From Kitasatospora papulosa (GTDB lineage Bacteria; Actinomycetota; Actinomycetes; Streptomycetales; Streptomycetaceae), in assembly GCF_000717245.1 (NCBI RefSeq), contig NZ_JNYQ01000004.1, forward strand, positions 1,210,432 through 1,274,431: a stretch of DNA of 64,000 bases. Direction: 5' to 3'. Positions 16,861 to 25,579 of the stretch are shown here, piece by piece (within the stretch, counting starts at the first letter, position 1; each line of letters starts with the position of its first letter). A program made the position numbers and the translations under genes. The notes below the pieces were generated by a model, which worked only from the letters and a program-made list of their open reading frames with translations, ran no database searches and was not told the origin of the DNA.

Positions 16861-17931
16861 GTGAACAACGAACTCACGGGCAAGGCAGTGGTGCCGGCCC
16901 AGCACCGGGGCGAACTTCCCCCCGGCTTCCACGACATGCTCGACGATCTCAAATCGATCGTGCGGGGCGCGCACGTGCGCGCCCAGCTCAAGGTGAACAC
17001 CGAGATGCTCCAGATGTACTGGCAGATCGGCCGGACGATCCTGGAGAGGCAGGGCGGCGAGAAGTGGGGGACGAAGGTCGTCGACCGCATCGCCACGGAG
17101 CTGCGGACCGAGTTTCCGAACCAGCGGGGGTTCAGCCGAAGCAACCTGCACTACATGCAGCAGATGGCCCGGACGTGGCCGGACCCAATTGTCCAACAGG
17201 CTGTTGGACAATTGCCGTGGGGCCACATCACCACTCTCATGGACAAGTGCAAGACCCGCTTCGAGCTGGACTTCTACGCCCAGCACGCCGTCCACCACGG
17301 CTGGTCCCGCGACCGCCTCACCACGCACATCCGCAGCGGTCTCCATCTGGCCCAGGGCGCGGCCGCCAACAACTTCGACGTCACCATCCCGGAGCAGTCC
17401 GAGGCCGCGAAGCAGATCTTCAAGGACCCGTACCGCCTGGAGTTCACCCAGCTGTCGGACACCGCCGCCGAGCGCGAGCTCGAGGACGCGCTGACGAACA
17501 GGATCATCCAGTTCCTCACCGAGCTCGGCTTCGGGTTCGCCTTCGTCGGCCGCCAGTACCCCCTCACCGTGGGCGATACGGAGTTCCGCATCGACCTGCT
17601 CTTCTACCACTTCAGGCTGCACCGCTTCGTGGTGGTCGAGCTGAAGACCACCAAGGCTCACCCCTCGCACCTGGGGCAGCTCAGCTTCTACGTCACCGCG
17701 GTGGACCGCCTCCTGCGCGACCCGGAGCGGGACGACCGGACGCTCGGCATCCTCATCGCGGAGAGCCAGGACGCGACGACCGTCGAATTCGCTCTCCAGT
17801 CCCAGAACCAGCCTCTCGCGGTGAGCACGTACGCGGGCCTTCCCCCGGGCGTACGCGAACTGATGCCCACGACGGACGACCTCTCCCGCCTCGCTCATGA
17901 AGTCCTGCACGGCGGGGCCGGTACCGGCTGA
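16861..17931 (+). CDS. DUF1016 / YhcG-type PD-(D/E)XK nuclease-like protein
   Basis: The 356-residue protein has the DUF1016 N-terminal helical domain (about 28-180; MYWQIGRTI, RGFSRSNLHYM) and a C-terminal PD-(D/E)XK fold with Asp245, Glu260 and Lys262 (FRIDLLFYH, VVVELKTTK). Members are linked to restriction-modification and phage defence loci, but none is adjacent here. It is a stand-alone gene between two metabolic genes, which suggests acquisition. The start is GTG 16861. The coding sequence contains a perfect 29-bp palindrome (17186-17214). Confidence 0.85.
   Translation: MNNELTGKAVVPAQHRGELPPGFHDMLDDLKSIVRGAHVRAQLKVNTEMLQMYWQIGRTILERQGGEKWGTKVVDRIATELRTEFPNQRGFSRSNLHYMQQMARTWPDPIVQQAVGQLPWGHITTLMDKCKTRFELDFYAQHAVHHGWSRDRLTTHIRSGLHLAQGAAANNFDVTIPEQSEAAKQIFKDPYRLEFTQLSDTAAERELEDALTNRIIQFLTELGFGFAFVGRQYPLTVGDTEFRIDLLFYHFRLHRFVVVELKTTKAHPSHLGQLSFYVTAVDRLLRDPERDDRTLGILIAESQDATTVEFALQSQNQPLAVSTYAGLPPGVRELMPTTDDLSRLAHEVLHGGAGTG
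17186..17214. repeat. Perfect 14-bp inverted repeats inside the DUF1016 gene
   Basis: CAATTGTCCAACAG and its exact complement flank a single G. The arms are AT-richer than the surroundings and lie within codons for VQQAVGQLPW. Confidence 0.9.
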
Positions 17932-18012
17932 CGGGGCGGGCGGGACGGCGCCCTCGCCGGCCGTGCGACAGCCTGCCCCGGCGCCCCACCTCCGCCCCGT
18001 ACGCTCGTACCC

Positions 18013-18936
18013 ATGACGACTGACGCACCCCTCCCCTCCCCCGGGCGCGAGATCGAGACCCTCGACGCGCTCACCCCCGAGCAGGCCGACGCCGTCCTCG
18101 CCCTTCTCGGCGAGGCCGCCGGGACCGACGGCCGGCAGGCCGTCTCCGAGCAGGGGCGGCTGCAGTTGAGGGGCGGTCATCGTGAGGGTGTCCGGCATTT
18201 CCTGCTCAGCGTCGACGGCGTCCTGGCTGGTTACGCACAGCTGGAGGACGTCGACCCCGTCGAGGCCCCCGCCGCCGAACTGGTCGTGGCCCCCTCCCAC
18301 CGCGGTCGTGGACACGGCAGGGCGCTGGGCGCCGCGCTCCTCGCCGCGACCGGCAAGCGCCTGCGGGTCTGGGCGCACGGAGGCATGTCGGCCGCCCGCC
18401 ACCTGGCGCAGGTGCTCGGCCTCTCCCTCTTCCGCGAACTGCGGCAGCTCCGCCGCCCCCTGGACACCATCGACGTCGCCGAGCCGGCCCTGCCGCCGGG
18501 CGTCACCGTCCGGACCTTCGTACCGGGACAGGACGACTCGGCCTGGCTCGCCGTCAACCGTGCCGCGTTCGCGCACCACCCGGAGCAGGGCTCCCTCACC
18601 CAGCGGGACCTGGACGACCGCAAGTCCGAGCCCTGGTTCGACCCGAAGGGCTTCTTCCTCGCCGAGCGCGACGGCGAGATCATCGGCTTCCACTGGACGA
18701 AGGTGCACGCCGAGGACCAGCTCGGCGAGGTCTACGTCGTCGGCATCCGGCCCGACGCCCAGGGCGGCGGCCTCGGCAAGGCGCTCACCGCGATCGGGCT
18801 GCGCCACCTGGCCTCCCTGGGCCTGCCGACGGCCATGCTCTACGTGGACGCCGACAACCTGGCGGCCGTGTCGGTGTACGAGCGGATGGGCTTCGCCACG
18901 CACGAGGTCGACCTGATGTACCGCACGGAGTCCTGA
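18013..18936 (+). CDS. mshD: Mycothiol synthase
   Basis: The 307-residue protein has two tandem GNAT domains. The C-terminal one carries the acetyl-CoA loop (VVGIRPDAQGGGLGKAL) and DNLAAVSVYERMGF, as in MshD, which acetylates Cys-GlcN-Ins in the last step of mycothiol synthesis. The N-terminal domain is degenerate in the family. TACGCT (18000-18005) ends seven bases before the ATG, so the message is probably leaderless. It is cytoplasmic and expressed as a single gene ending at a good terminator. Confidence 0.94.
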   Translation: MTTDAPLPSPGREIETLDALTPEQADAVLALLGEAAGTDGRQAVSEQGRLQLRGGHREGVRHFLLSVDGVLAGYAQLEDVDPVEAPAAELVVAPSHRGRGHGRALGAALLAATGKRLRVWAHGGMSAARHLAQVLGLSLFRELRQLRRPLDTIDVAEPALPPGVTVRTFVPGQDDSAWLAVNRAAFAHHPEQGSLTQRDLDDRKSEPWFDPKGFFLAERDGEIIGFHWTKVHAEDQLGEVYVVGIRPDAQGGGLGKALTAIGLRHLASLGLPTAMLYVDADNLAAVSVYERMGFATHEVDLMYRTES

Positions 18937-18954
18937 GCAGCACCAACACCCCGA

Positions 18955-18985
18955 GGGGCGGCGTCACTTGACGTCGCCCCTTTCT
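18955..18985 (+). terminator. Terminator after mshD
   Basis: GGGGCGGCGTC and GACGTCGCCCC pair over 11 bp with one G-U and a 4-base loop, followed by a T-rich run. Confidence 0.85.
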
Positions 18986-18990
18986 TGGGT

Positions 18991-19022
18991 CACCCTTTCA
19001 CTACTCAATTAGTGAAAGGGTG
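18991..19022. promoter_or_regulatory. 13-bp inverted repeat operator of the GntR/YtrA regulator
   Basis: CACCCTTTCACTA (18991-19003) and its exact complement (19010-19022) flank CTCAAT. It covers the likely -10 region and the ribosome site of the regulator gene, as expected for an autorepressor. The AT-rich centre stands out from the surroundings. Confidence 0.85.
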
Positions 19023-19028
19023 GTGCAC

Positions 19029-19439
19029 ATGGCAGAGTCCGCAGCGGTCGAGTTCCGTATCGACCGGCGCAGCGGCGTCGCCACCTACCTCCAGATCGTG
19101 CAGCAGACCAAGCAGGCGCTCCGCCTCGGTGTCCTGGAGCCGGGCGACCGTCTGCCCACGGCCCGCGAGGTCGTCGAGGCCACGGCGATCAACCCGAACA
19201 CCGTGCTCAAGGCCTACCGCGAACTGGAACGCGAGGGGCTCGTCGAGGCCCGCCGGGGCCTGGGCACCTTCGTCCGCCGGACCCTCGGCAGCGCGGCGGT
19301 CACGACCGACCCGCCCCTGCGTGCCGAGCTCGCCGAGTGGACCCGCAGGGCCCGCGCCGCCGGTCTGGATAAGGACGACGTGAGCGCGCTCTTCACCGAC
19401 GTACTGGACAGCACATTCAAGGGGGACCCGCACTCATGA
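19029..19439 (+). CDS. GntR-family (YtrA-type) transcriptional repressor
   Basis: The 136-residue protein has a winged helix (about 8-75; ATYLQIVQQTKQALRLGVLEPGDRLPTARE, then INPNTVLKAYRELEREGLVE split as seen) and only a short C-terminal helix pair, the hallmark of the YtrA subfamily. These regulators control adjacent ABC transporters and bind a dyad over their own promoter, exactly what is seen here. The start is ATG 19029 (GTG at 19020 or 19023 is possible). The stop overlaps the ATPase start as ATGA. Confidence 0.9.
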   Translation: MAESAAVEFRIDRRSGVATYLQIVQQTKQALRLGVLEPGDRLPTAREVVEATAINPNTVLKAYRELEREGLVEARRGLGTFVRRTLGSAAVTTDPPLRAELAEWTRRARAAGLDKDDVSALFTDVLDSTFKGDPHS

Positions 19440-20335
19440 CAGGTGCCGCGATCGAGGCGAACGGCCTCGGCATGGCTTACGGGAGACGGCGCGGGCGGGC
19501 GCTGAGCGACTGCTCGTTCCGCCTGCCCGCAGGACGGATATGCGCCCTCGTCGGGCCGAACGGTGCCGGCAAGTCCACCCTGCTCGCCCTCGCGGCCGGC
19601 CTGCTCCGGCCCACCGAGGGGTCCGTGCGGGTGCTCGGCTCGACGCCCGCCGAGGCGCGTGCGCGTATCGCGTACGTGGCACAGGACAAGCCCTTGTACC
19701 CGCAGCTCACCGTGGCCGACACCCTGTGGGCGGGGGCGGAGCTGAACCCCGCCACCTGGGACCGTGCGGCCGCCGACCGGGTCGCCGGTCCGCTCCCGCA
19801 GGACGCGAAGGTCCGCACGCTGTCAGGCGGCCAGCGCACGCGGCTCGCCCTGGCGCTCGCGCTGGGCAAGCGGCCCGAACTGATGTTGCTGGACGAGCCG
19901 ATGGCCGACCTCGACCCGCTCGTGCGTCATCAGCTGATGGGCGTCCTGATGGCCGAGGTCGCCGAGCACGGCACCACCATCGTGATGTCGTCGCACATCC
20001 TGACCGAGCTGGAGGGTGCCTGCGACTACCTCCTGCTCGTCGAGGGCGGCCGGGTGCGGCTCGGTGGCGAGAGCGAGGACATCCTGGCGGCGCACGCCGT
20101 GCTCACCGGACAGGTCCGTGACCTCGCCCCGCACACCGTGGTCGAGTCGCGCACGACGGGCCGTCAGCTCACCGCCCTGGTGCGGAAGGAAGGCCCGTTG
20201 GACGACACCGCCTGGGACGTCACGGAACCCTCCCTGGAGGAGCTGCTGCTGGCCCACCTCCGTTCGCCGGAGGCCCCGGCCCTGCTCACCCCGAGCGCCC
20301 GGGCCCGCGCCCGCGAGGAGGTGGTCGCGGCATGA
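19436..20335 (+). CDS. ABC transporter ATP-binding protein
   Basis: The 299-residue protein has Walker A GPNGAGKST, signature LSGGQRTRL, Walker B LMLLDEPMADLDP and the switch His in VMSSHIL. It is the ATPase of a YtrB-like exporter. The last ~75 residues form a C-terminal extension typical of exporters of this group. It overlaps both neighbours by ATGA and is co-transcribed with the repressor and permease. The substrate is unknown; YtrA-type operons often respond to cell-wall antibiotics. Confidence 0.92.
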   Translation: MTGAAIEANGLGMAYGRRRGRALSDCSFRLPAGRICALVGPNGAGKSTLLALAAGLLRPTEGSVRVLGSTPAEARARIAYVAQDKPLYPQLTVADTLWAGAELNPATWDRAAADRVAGPLPQDAKVRTLSGGQRTRLALALALGKRPELMLLDEPMADLDPLVRHQLMGVLMAEVAEHGTTIVMSSHILTELEGACDYLLLVEGGRVRLGGESEDILAAHAVLTGQVRDLAPHTVVESRTTGRQLTALVRKEGPLDDTAWDVTEPSLEELLLAHLRSPEAPALLTPSARARAREEVVAA

Positions 20336-21306
20336 GCACCCTCACCGCGCTGCGCGGCCCCGCCCGGGTCGTGGTGCGCCAGCACCGGTGGACGCTGTGG
20401 ATCGCGGGCGGACTCGCCCTGCTCACGGTCGCCGGCCTGATCGCCCTCGCCCTGCGATCGGCCCATGTCGCCGAGGTCTTCGCGGCGAGCGAGTGCCGGA
20501 CGGACGGCGCCGACGGGAACCGGGAATGCATGCAGGTAGCCAGCAACTACCTGGACAGCATGTTCACGTACCGCCGCCTCTTCGAAGACGTCGCCCTTGC
20601 CCTGATGGCCCTGCCGGTCCTGCTCAGCGGATTCGTCGCCGGGCCGCTGATCGCCCGGGAGCTGGAAACCGGCACCTTCAAGCTGTCCTGGACCCAGTCG
20701 GTGTCACCCGCGCGCTGGCTCGCCGCCAGGCTCGCCGTACCGGCCGTGCTGCTGCTGGCCGGTACCGGCGTAGTGTCCGCAAGCCTCTACCAAGCGCGGT
20801 CCCACACGGAGAGTCCCTATCCGTCCGAGTGGCACGCGATGCGCGTATTCAGCACCACGGGCACGGTCCTGGCCGGCCATGTCCTGTTCGCGCTCTGCGT
20901 CGGAGCCCTCATCGGAATACTGGTCCGCCGCACGCTCCTCGCACTTGCCCTGTCCGTTCTCGTCACCGGCGCCGTGGGCGTGGCCTTCGCCGGCCTCCGC
21001 GCCCACCTGTGGCCCCCGAGCACCGTGTCCGGCACGAGCCTGGACGTACGCGAGAACATCTGGTGGGTGGAGACGGGCCACCTGACCGGCACCGGCGAGC
21101 GGCTGTCGCAGGACGTGTGCGCCGACGTGTCCGAGAGCGCCCGGGCCCGGTGCTTCGCGGACAACGGCATCACCGGCCACTACCTCGACTACCACCCCGC
21201 CTCCCATTTCTGGCCCCTCCAGCTCGTCGAGACCGGCATCCTGCTCGCCCTCGCCGCCGTGGCCGTCACCGTCGCCTTCCGCCTCCTGCGCCGCCGCACC
21301 GGCTGA
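20332..21306 (+). CDS. ABC transporter permease
   Basis: The 324-residue protein has about six membrane helices (first at about 22-40; others after residues 85, 125, 180, 205 and 295) and a long extracytoplasmic loop with several cysteines (SECRTDGADGNRECMQ). It is an ABC-2-like permease partner of the preceding ATPase, with a 4-bp overlap. A hairpin terminator follows at 21315-21348, so the operon is repressor, ATPase, permease. Confidence 0.88.
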   Translation: MSTLTALRGPARVVVRQHRWTLWIAGGLALLTVAGLIALALRSAHVAEVFAASECRTDGADGNRECMQVASNYLDSMFTYRRLFEDVALALMALPVLLSGFVAGPLIARELETGTFKLSWTQSVSPARWLAARLAVPAVLLLAGTGVVSASLYQARSHTESPYPSEWHAMRVFSTTGTVLAGHVLFALCVGALIGILVRRTLLALALSVLVTGAVGVAFAGLRAHLWPPSTVSGTSLDVRENIWWVETGHLTGTGERLSQDVCADVSESARARCFADNGITGHYLDYHPASHFWPLQLVETGILLALAAVAVTVAFRLLRRRTG

Positions 21307-21314
21307 GAGACCAA

Positions 21315-21348
21315 CCCTGTCCGGGCCCCGGGGGGAGTCCGGGCAGGG
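21315..21348 (+). terminator. Terminator of the YtrA-type ABC operon
   Basis: CCCTGTCCGG and CCGGGCAGGG pair over 10 bp (one G-U) just after the permease stop. Confidence 0.75.
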
Positions 21349-21597
21349 GGTTCACCTACGGTGAGGTCGGGGATCCCTCCAGGGGCCCTTCAGCAGCACC
21401 GCAGCCACACCGCTTCCTGTACGTCATGTCGTCGTTACCGGCCATTCAGACGGGCTTGCGACCCTCACGGGATGCAGCCAGCTGTGCCCACCCCCCGCAA
21501 CGGGAGCGGCCCCGGCCCGGGACCGACTTCCGCTTCTTCCGCGATCTTTACGGGCTCCGACGCGCCTGAGGAGCCGAACGCGCGGAAGAATAGGTCC

Positions 21598-23844
21598 ATG
21601 AGCCAGCAGCCCAGCTCCGAGGTCCCGGTCCAGTCCGTCCAGCCGTCGGTCGGCTCCCTCGCCTCCCACCGGCCGCACGCCGTCGCGGGCTCCGTGCCCG
21701 CAGGCCTGTCCACCGCCGCCGATCTGGACCCTGATCTGGACAACGATCCCGACGCCTACGAGCCCGGGACCGAGGGCGACGAACTGCCCCAGGGACGTTT
21801 CCTGGACCGGGAGCGCAGTTGGCTCGCGTTCAACGAACGGGTTCTGGAACTCGCCGAGGACCCCGCCACCCCGCTACTCGAACGGGCTAACTTCCTCGCC
21901 ATCTTCGCCTCGAACCTGGACGAGTTCTTCATGGTCCGGGTCGCCGGGCTCAAGCGCCGTATCGCGACCGGTGTCGCCACCCGGTCCGCGTCGGGACTGC
22001 AGCCCCGCGAGGTCCTGGACCTGATCTGGACCCGCTCCCGCGAGCTCATGGCCCGGCACGCCGCCTGCTACCAGCAGGACGTCGCCCCGGCCCTGTCCGA
22101 CGAGGGCATCCAGCTGGTCCGCTGGCCCGACCTGACCGAGAAGGAACAGGCCCGCCTGTTCACCTTCTTCCGGCAGCGGGTCTTCCCCGTGCTGACCCCG
22201 CTCGCCGTCGACCCCGCGCACCCGTTCCCGTACATCTCCGGGCTCTCGCTGAACCTCGCGGTCGTCGTGCGCAACCCCGTCAGCGGCCACCGGCACTTCG
22301 CCCGTGTGAAGGTCCCGCCGCTGCTCACCCGCTTCCTGGAGGCGTCCCCGCAGCGTTACGTCCCCATAGAGGACATCATCGCGGCCCACCTCGAAGAGCT
22401 GTTCCCGGGCATGGAGGTCCTCGCGCACCACATGTTCCGGGTCACCAGGAACGAGGACCTGGAGGTCGAGGAGGACGACGCGGAGAACCTGCTCCAGGCC
22501 CTGGAGAAGGAGCTCATGCGGCGCCGCTTCGGCCCGCCGGTCCGCCTGGAGGTCGAGGAGTCCATCGACCCGTACGTCCTGGACCTGCTCGTACGCGAAC
22601 TGAAGATCTCCGAGACCGAGCTCTACCCGCTGCCGGGACCGCTCGACCTCACCGGGCTGTTCGGGATCGCCTCGCTGGACCGGCCCGAGCTGAAGTACCC
22701 CAAGTTCATCGCCGGCACCCACCGCGACCTCGCCGAGGTCGAGTCCGCCTCCGCACCCGACATATTCGCCGCCCTGCGCGAACGCGACGTGCTGCTGCAC
22801 CACCCGTACGACTCCTTCTCCACCTCCGTCCAGGCGTTCCTGGAGCAGGCGGCGGGAGACCCGGACGTCCTCGCGATCAAGCAGACCCTGTACCGGACCT
22901 CGGGCGACTCCCCGATAGTGGACGCCCTGATCGACGCCGCCGAATCCGGCAAGCAGGTCCTCGTCCTCGTCGAGATCAAGGCCCGCTTCGACGAGCAGGC
23001 CAACATCAAGTGGGCCCGCAAGCTGGAGGAGTCCGGCTGCCACGTCGTCTACGGCCTGGTCGGCCTCAAGACGCACTGCAAGCTGTCGCTCGTCGTCCGC
23101 CAGGAGGGCGACACGCTGCGCCGCTACTCCCACGTCGGCACCGGCAACTACCACCCCAAGACGGCGCGGCTCTACGAGGACCTCGGCCTGCTGACCGCCG
23201 ACCCGCAGGTCGGGGCCGACCTCTCCGACCTCTTCAACCGGCTCTCCGGCTACTCCCGCCGCGAAACCTACCGCCGGCTGCTGGTCGCCCCGAAGTCCCT
23301 GCGCGACGGACTGATCGCCCGCATCAACAAGGAGATCACCCACCACCGCGCGGGCCGCTCCGCCTACGTACGCATCAAGGTCAACTCGATGGTCGACGAA
23401 GCGGTCATCGACGCCTGCTACCGCGCGGGACAGGCCGGGGTGCCCGTCGACATCTGGGTACGCGGGATCTGCGCGATCCGCCCCGGTGTCAGCGGCCTCT
23501 CCGAGAACGTCCGGGTCCGCTCGATACTGGGCCGCTTCCTCGAACACTCCCGGGTCTTCGCCTTCGGCAACGGCGGCGAGCCCGAAGTGTGGTTCGGCAG
23601 CGCCGACATGATGCACCGTAACCTCGACCGCCGGATCGAAGCACTGGTCCGCGTCACCGACCCCGCGCATCGCGCCGCCCTCAGCAGGCTCCTGGAGACA
23701 GGGATGTCCGACACCACCTCCTCCTGGCACCTGGGCCCCGACGGAAACTGGACCAGGCACTCCACGGACGCGGACGGGCAGCCGCTGCGGCACGTACAAG
23801 AGATGCTCATTGACGCCCGGAGGCGCCGGCGTGCGACGCCCTGA
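21598..23844 (+). CDS. ppk: Polyphosphate kinase 1
   Basis: The 748-residue protein has an acidic, disordered N-terminal tail of about 60 residues and then the four PPK1 domains. The phosphorylated His lies in GLKTHCKLS, with further conserved motifs SHVGTGNYHPKTA and RFLEHSRVFAFGNGG. It makes polyphosphate reversibly from ATP. ATG 21598 was chosen because GGAAG lies about ten bases upstream. The 291-bp gap before it has one GTTCACCTACG unit (21350-21360), which resembles half a PHO box. It is the first gene of a ppk-CHAD-Nudix operon. Confidence 0.95.
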   Translation: MSQQPSSEVPVQSVQPSVGSLASHRPHAVAGSVPAGLSTAADLDPDLDNDPDAYEPGTEGDELPQGRFLDRERSWLAFNERVLELAEDPATPLLERANFLAIFASNLDEFFMVRVAGLKRRIATGVATRSASGLQPREVLDLIWTRSRELMARHAACYQQDVAPALSDEGIQLVRWPDLTEKEQARLFTFFRQRVFPVLTPLAVDPAHPFPYISGLSLNLAVVVRNPVSGHRHFARVKVPPLLTRFLEASPQRYVPIEDIIAAHLEELFPGMEVLAHHMFRVTRNEDLEVEEDDAENLLQALEKELMRRRFGPPVRLEVEESIDPYVLDLLVRELKISETELYPLPGPLDLTGLFGIASLDRPELKYPKFIAGTHRDLAEVESASAPDIFAALRERDVLLHHPYDSFSTSVQAFLEQAAGDPDVLAIKQTLYRTSGDSPIVDALIDAAESGKQVLVLVEIKARFDEQANIKWARKLEESGCHVVYGLVGLKTHCKLSLVVRQEGDTLRRYSHVGTGNYHPKTARLYEDLGLLTADPQVGADLSDLFNRLSGYSRRETYRRLLVAPKSLRDGLIARINKEITHHRAGRSAYVRIKVNSMVDEAVIDACYRAGQAGVPVDIWVRGICAIRPGVSGLSENVRVRSILGRFLEHSRVFAFGNGGEPEVWFGSADMMHRNLDRRIEALVRVTDPAHRAALSRLLETGMSDTTSSWHLGPDGNWTRHSTDADGQPLRHVQEMLIDARRRRRATP

Positions 23845-24823
23845 CCACCAGACGACGACCCTCACCGCGGAAGAGGTCCTCGCGCCCTACCTGCGCGATC
23901 AGGCCGCCTCCTTCCTACGGGGCCTCCGGCTGCAACGCGAGCACAGCGCGCCCGCGGACGCCGGCACGCAGCGCGCCGACGAGGCCGCCCGCGCGCTGCG
24001 CCACGCGGCCCGCCGGATCAGCGGCACGCTGCACACCTTCCGTGGCGCGCTCGAACCCGTCTGGGCCGACCAGCTCCGGGCCGAACTGGCCTGGCTCTCC
24101 GGCACGCTGGCCCGGGAGCACGCGTACGCCACCCGCCTCGGCAGGCTCATGGACGCGCTGCACCAGCTCTCCGGGGCCTCGCTCCCGGCGGCCCGGCCGC
24201 CCTCGGGGGAGGGCGCGGCCGAGACCGACAAGGAGCGGGCCGCGCTCGGCGTCGGCGCGGCCCGCGCCGGGGCCCTCCTGGAACGGCGGCTGACCCTCGC
24301 CAGGACCCGCGCCCACTCCGCGGCGCTCCAGGCACTGGGCTCCTCCCGCTTCCACGCCGTCGCGGACGCGGTCGCGCTGCTCGCCTCGGAGGTCCCCCTG
24401 TCGTCCTCCGCCGCGGAGCCAGCCGGCCTGGTGCTGCACGCCCCGGCCGAGCTGGCCGAGCAGCGGATGCTGGACGCGGTGGCCGCGCTGCCGCCCGACG
24501 AGGCGGTGGAACCGTACAACGAGGCCCACGACGCCCTCTGGCACCAGGCCCGTCAGCTGCTCCGGCTGCACCGGTACGCGCACGAGCTGCTGCGGGGCTC
24601 TCCCGATCCGGCCCTGGTCGGGCCGGGGCACGCGCTGGAACTGCACCGGGACGCGGCAGAGGCCGCGGCTGCCGCCTCGGCGGCGGCGCGCACTCCCCGC
24701 ATCGCGCCCGCGACGGCGTACGCCCTGGGCGTGCTGCACGCCGATCAGCGGCACGAGGTGGAGGCGGCGCGCGGGGTGTTCCGGGAGACCTGGCCGCGCG
24801 CGGCGGCCGTGACCGCGTCATGA
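23831..24823 (+). CDS. CHAD-domain polyphosphate-binding protein
   Basis: The 330-residue, alpha-helical protein has the CHAD signature (ALRHAARRISGTLHTFRGAL) with regularly spaced His and Arg, and a second half that repeats the pattern. CHAD domains bind polyphosphate and target proteins to polyphosphate granules. The GTG at 23831 overlaps the ppk stop by 14 bp and has GGAGG seven bases upstream, better than the TTG at 23810. Translational coupling with ppk fits a granule protein made with its polymer. It has no fused CYTH domain. Confidence 0.88.
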   Translation: MRRPDHQTTTLTAEEVLAPYLRDQAASFLRGLRLQREHSAPADAGTQRADEAARALRHAARRISGTLHTFRGALEPVWADQLRAELAWLSGTLAREHAYATRLGRLMDALHQLSGASLPAARPPSGEGAAETDKERAALGVGAARAGALLERRLTLARTRAHSAALQALGSSRFHAVADAVALLASEVPLSSSAAEPAGLVLHAPAELAEQRMLDAVAALPPDEAVEPYNEAHDALWHQARQLLRLHRYAHELLRGSPDPALVGPGHALELHRDAAEAAAAASAAARTPRIAPATAYALGVLHADQRHEVEAARGVFRETWPRAAAVTAS

Positions 24824-25245
24824 GCGGCACCGTGCGGGCCGCGGGCTGCGTGCTCTGGCGCCGCTCCCCGGACGGTGGCCTGGAGATCTGCCTCGTTCAC
24901 CGGCCCCGCTATGACGACTGGTCGTACCCCAAAGGCAAGCTGAAGCGCGGCGAGACGCCGCTGGAGGCAGCCCGGCGCGAGGTCCTGGAGGAGACGGGGC
25001 ACCACTGCGTGCCGGGTGCCCCGCTGCCGACCGCGCTGTACACGGCGAACGGGCGCCCCAAGGAGGTCAGCTACTGGGCGGCGGAGGCCGCCGAGGGCAC
25101 CTTCGTGCCGAACGACGAGGTCGACCGGCTGGCCTGGCTGGCCCCGGGGACCGTCCGCGACCGGCTGTCCCGTCCCGGCGACCGCGTCCAGCTCGACGCC
25201 TTCCTGCGCATCGGACCGACGGACCCGGGCCCGTCCGGCGACTGA
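24820..25245 (+). CDS. Nudix hydrolase (MutT1-like, no phosphatase domain)
   Basis: The 141-residue protein has a complete Nudix box (GETPLEAARREVLEETG within the pattern GX5EX7REUXEEXGU) preceded by VHRPRYDDWSYPKGKLKRGE, typical of MutT1 and diadenosine or inositol polyphosphate hydrolases. Mycobacterial MutT1 has an extra C-terminal histidine phosphatase domain that is missing here. Its ATG overlaps the CHAD stop, and a terminator follows, so it belongs to the polyphosphate operon. A phosphoanhydride substrate is likely; the exact one is not known. Confidence 0.88.
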   Translation: MSGTVRAAGCVLWRRSPDGGLEICLVHRPRYDDWSYPKGKLKRGETPLEAARREVLEETGHHCVPGAPLPTALYTANGRPKEVSYWAAEAAEGTFVPNDEVDRLAWLAPGTVRDRLSRPGDRVQLDAFLRIGPTDPGPSGD

Positions 25246-25253
25246 GCGCCCGC

Positions 25254-25280
25254 GCGCGGGGACCTGCCAGGTCCCCGCGC
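25254..25280 (+). terminator. Perfect 12-bp hairpin after the ppk operon
   Basis: GCGCGGGGACCT (25254-25265) pairs exactly with 25269-25280 across a GCC loop. Confidence 0.88.
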
Positions 25281-25424
25281 CACCCCGGCCGGGACGGTGC
25301 CCGGTCCCCGGAACCCCCGGCCGGCCTCGGACGGCCCGCGCGGCCCCACCGCCCCGGCCCCACGAGGACTGCCGGGGCACTTCCGCCCCGCTGCACTACC
25401 AGCAGAACCAGCCCGCCCGGCACG

Positions 25425-25479
25425 GTTCACCTGCCGTTCACTCTGCCCCGTAGGGCGCTTCACCTGTTCTGCCTAATTT
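25425..25479 (+). promoter_or_regulatory. PHO box and promoter of pstSCAB
   Basis: Direct repeats GTTCACCTGCC (25425), GTTCACTCTGC (25436) and CTTCACCTGTT (25458) are all in 11-bp phase, with one degenerate unit between the second and third. This is the PhoP-binding pattern of Streptomyces. TAATTT (25474-25479) fits as the -10, giving a leader of about 95 bases before pstS. Confidence 0.88.
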
Positions 25480-25579
25480 CGGACGTACCAGGTGCACGGC
25501 ACCAAGCCACGCACCAATCCCGTCGCACGCCGCCTCGTCCCCACCAGCCGCGGCGGCTCCTGGAAGGAACACCCCGAAA

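Noticed and set aside
21350..21360. Possible PHO box before ppk
   Set aside because: Only one GTTCACC-type unit is visible and the 11 bases on either side do not match; PhoP sites need at least two units.
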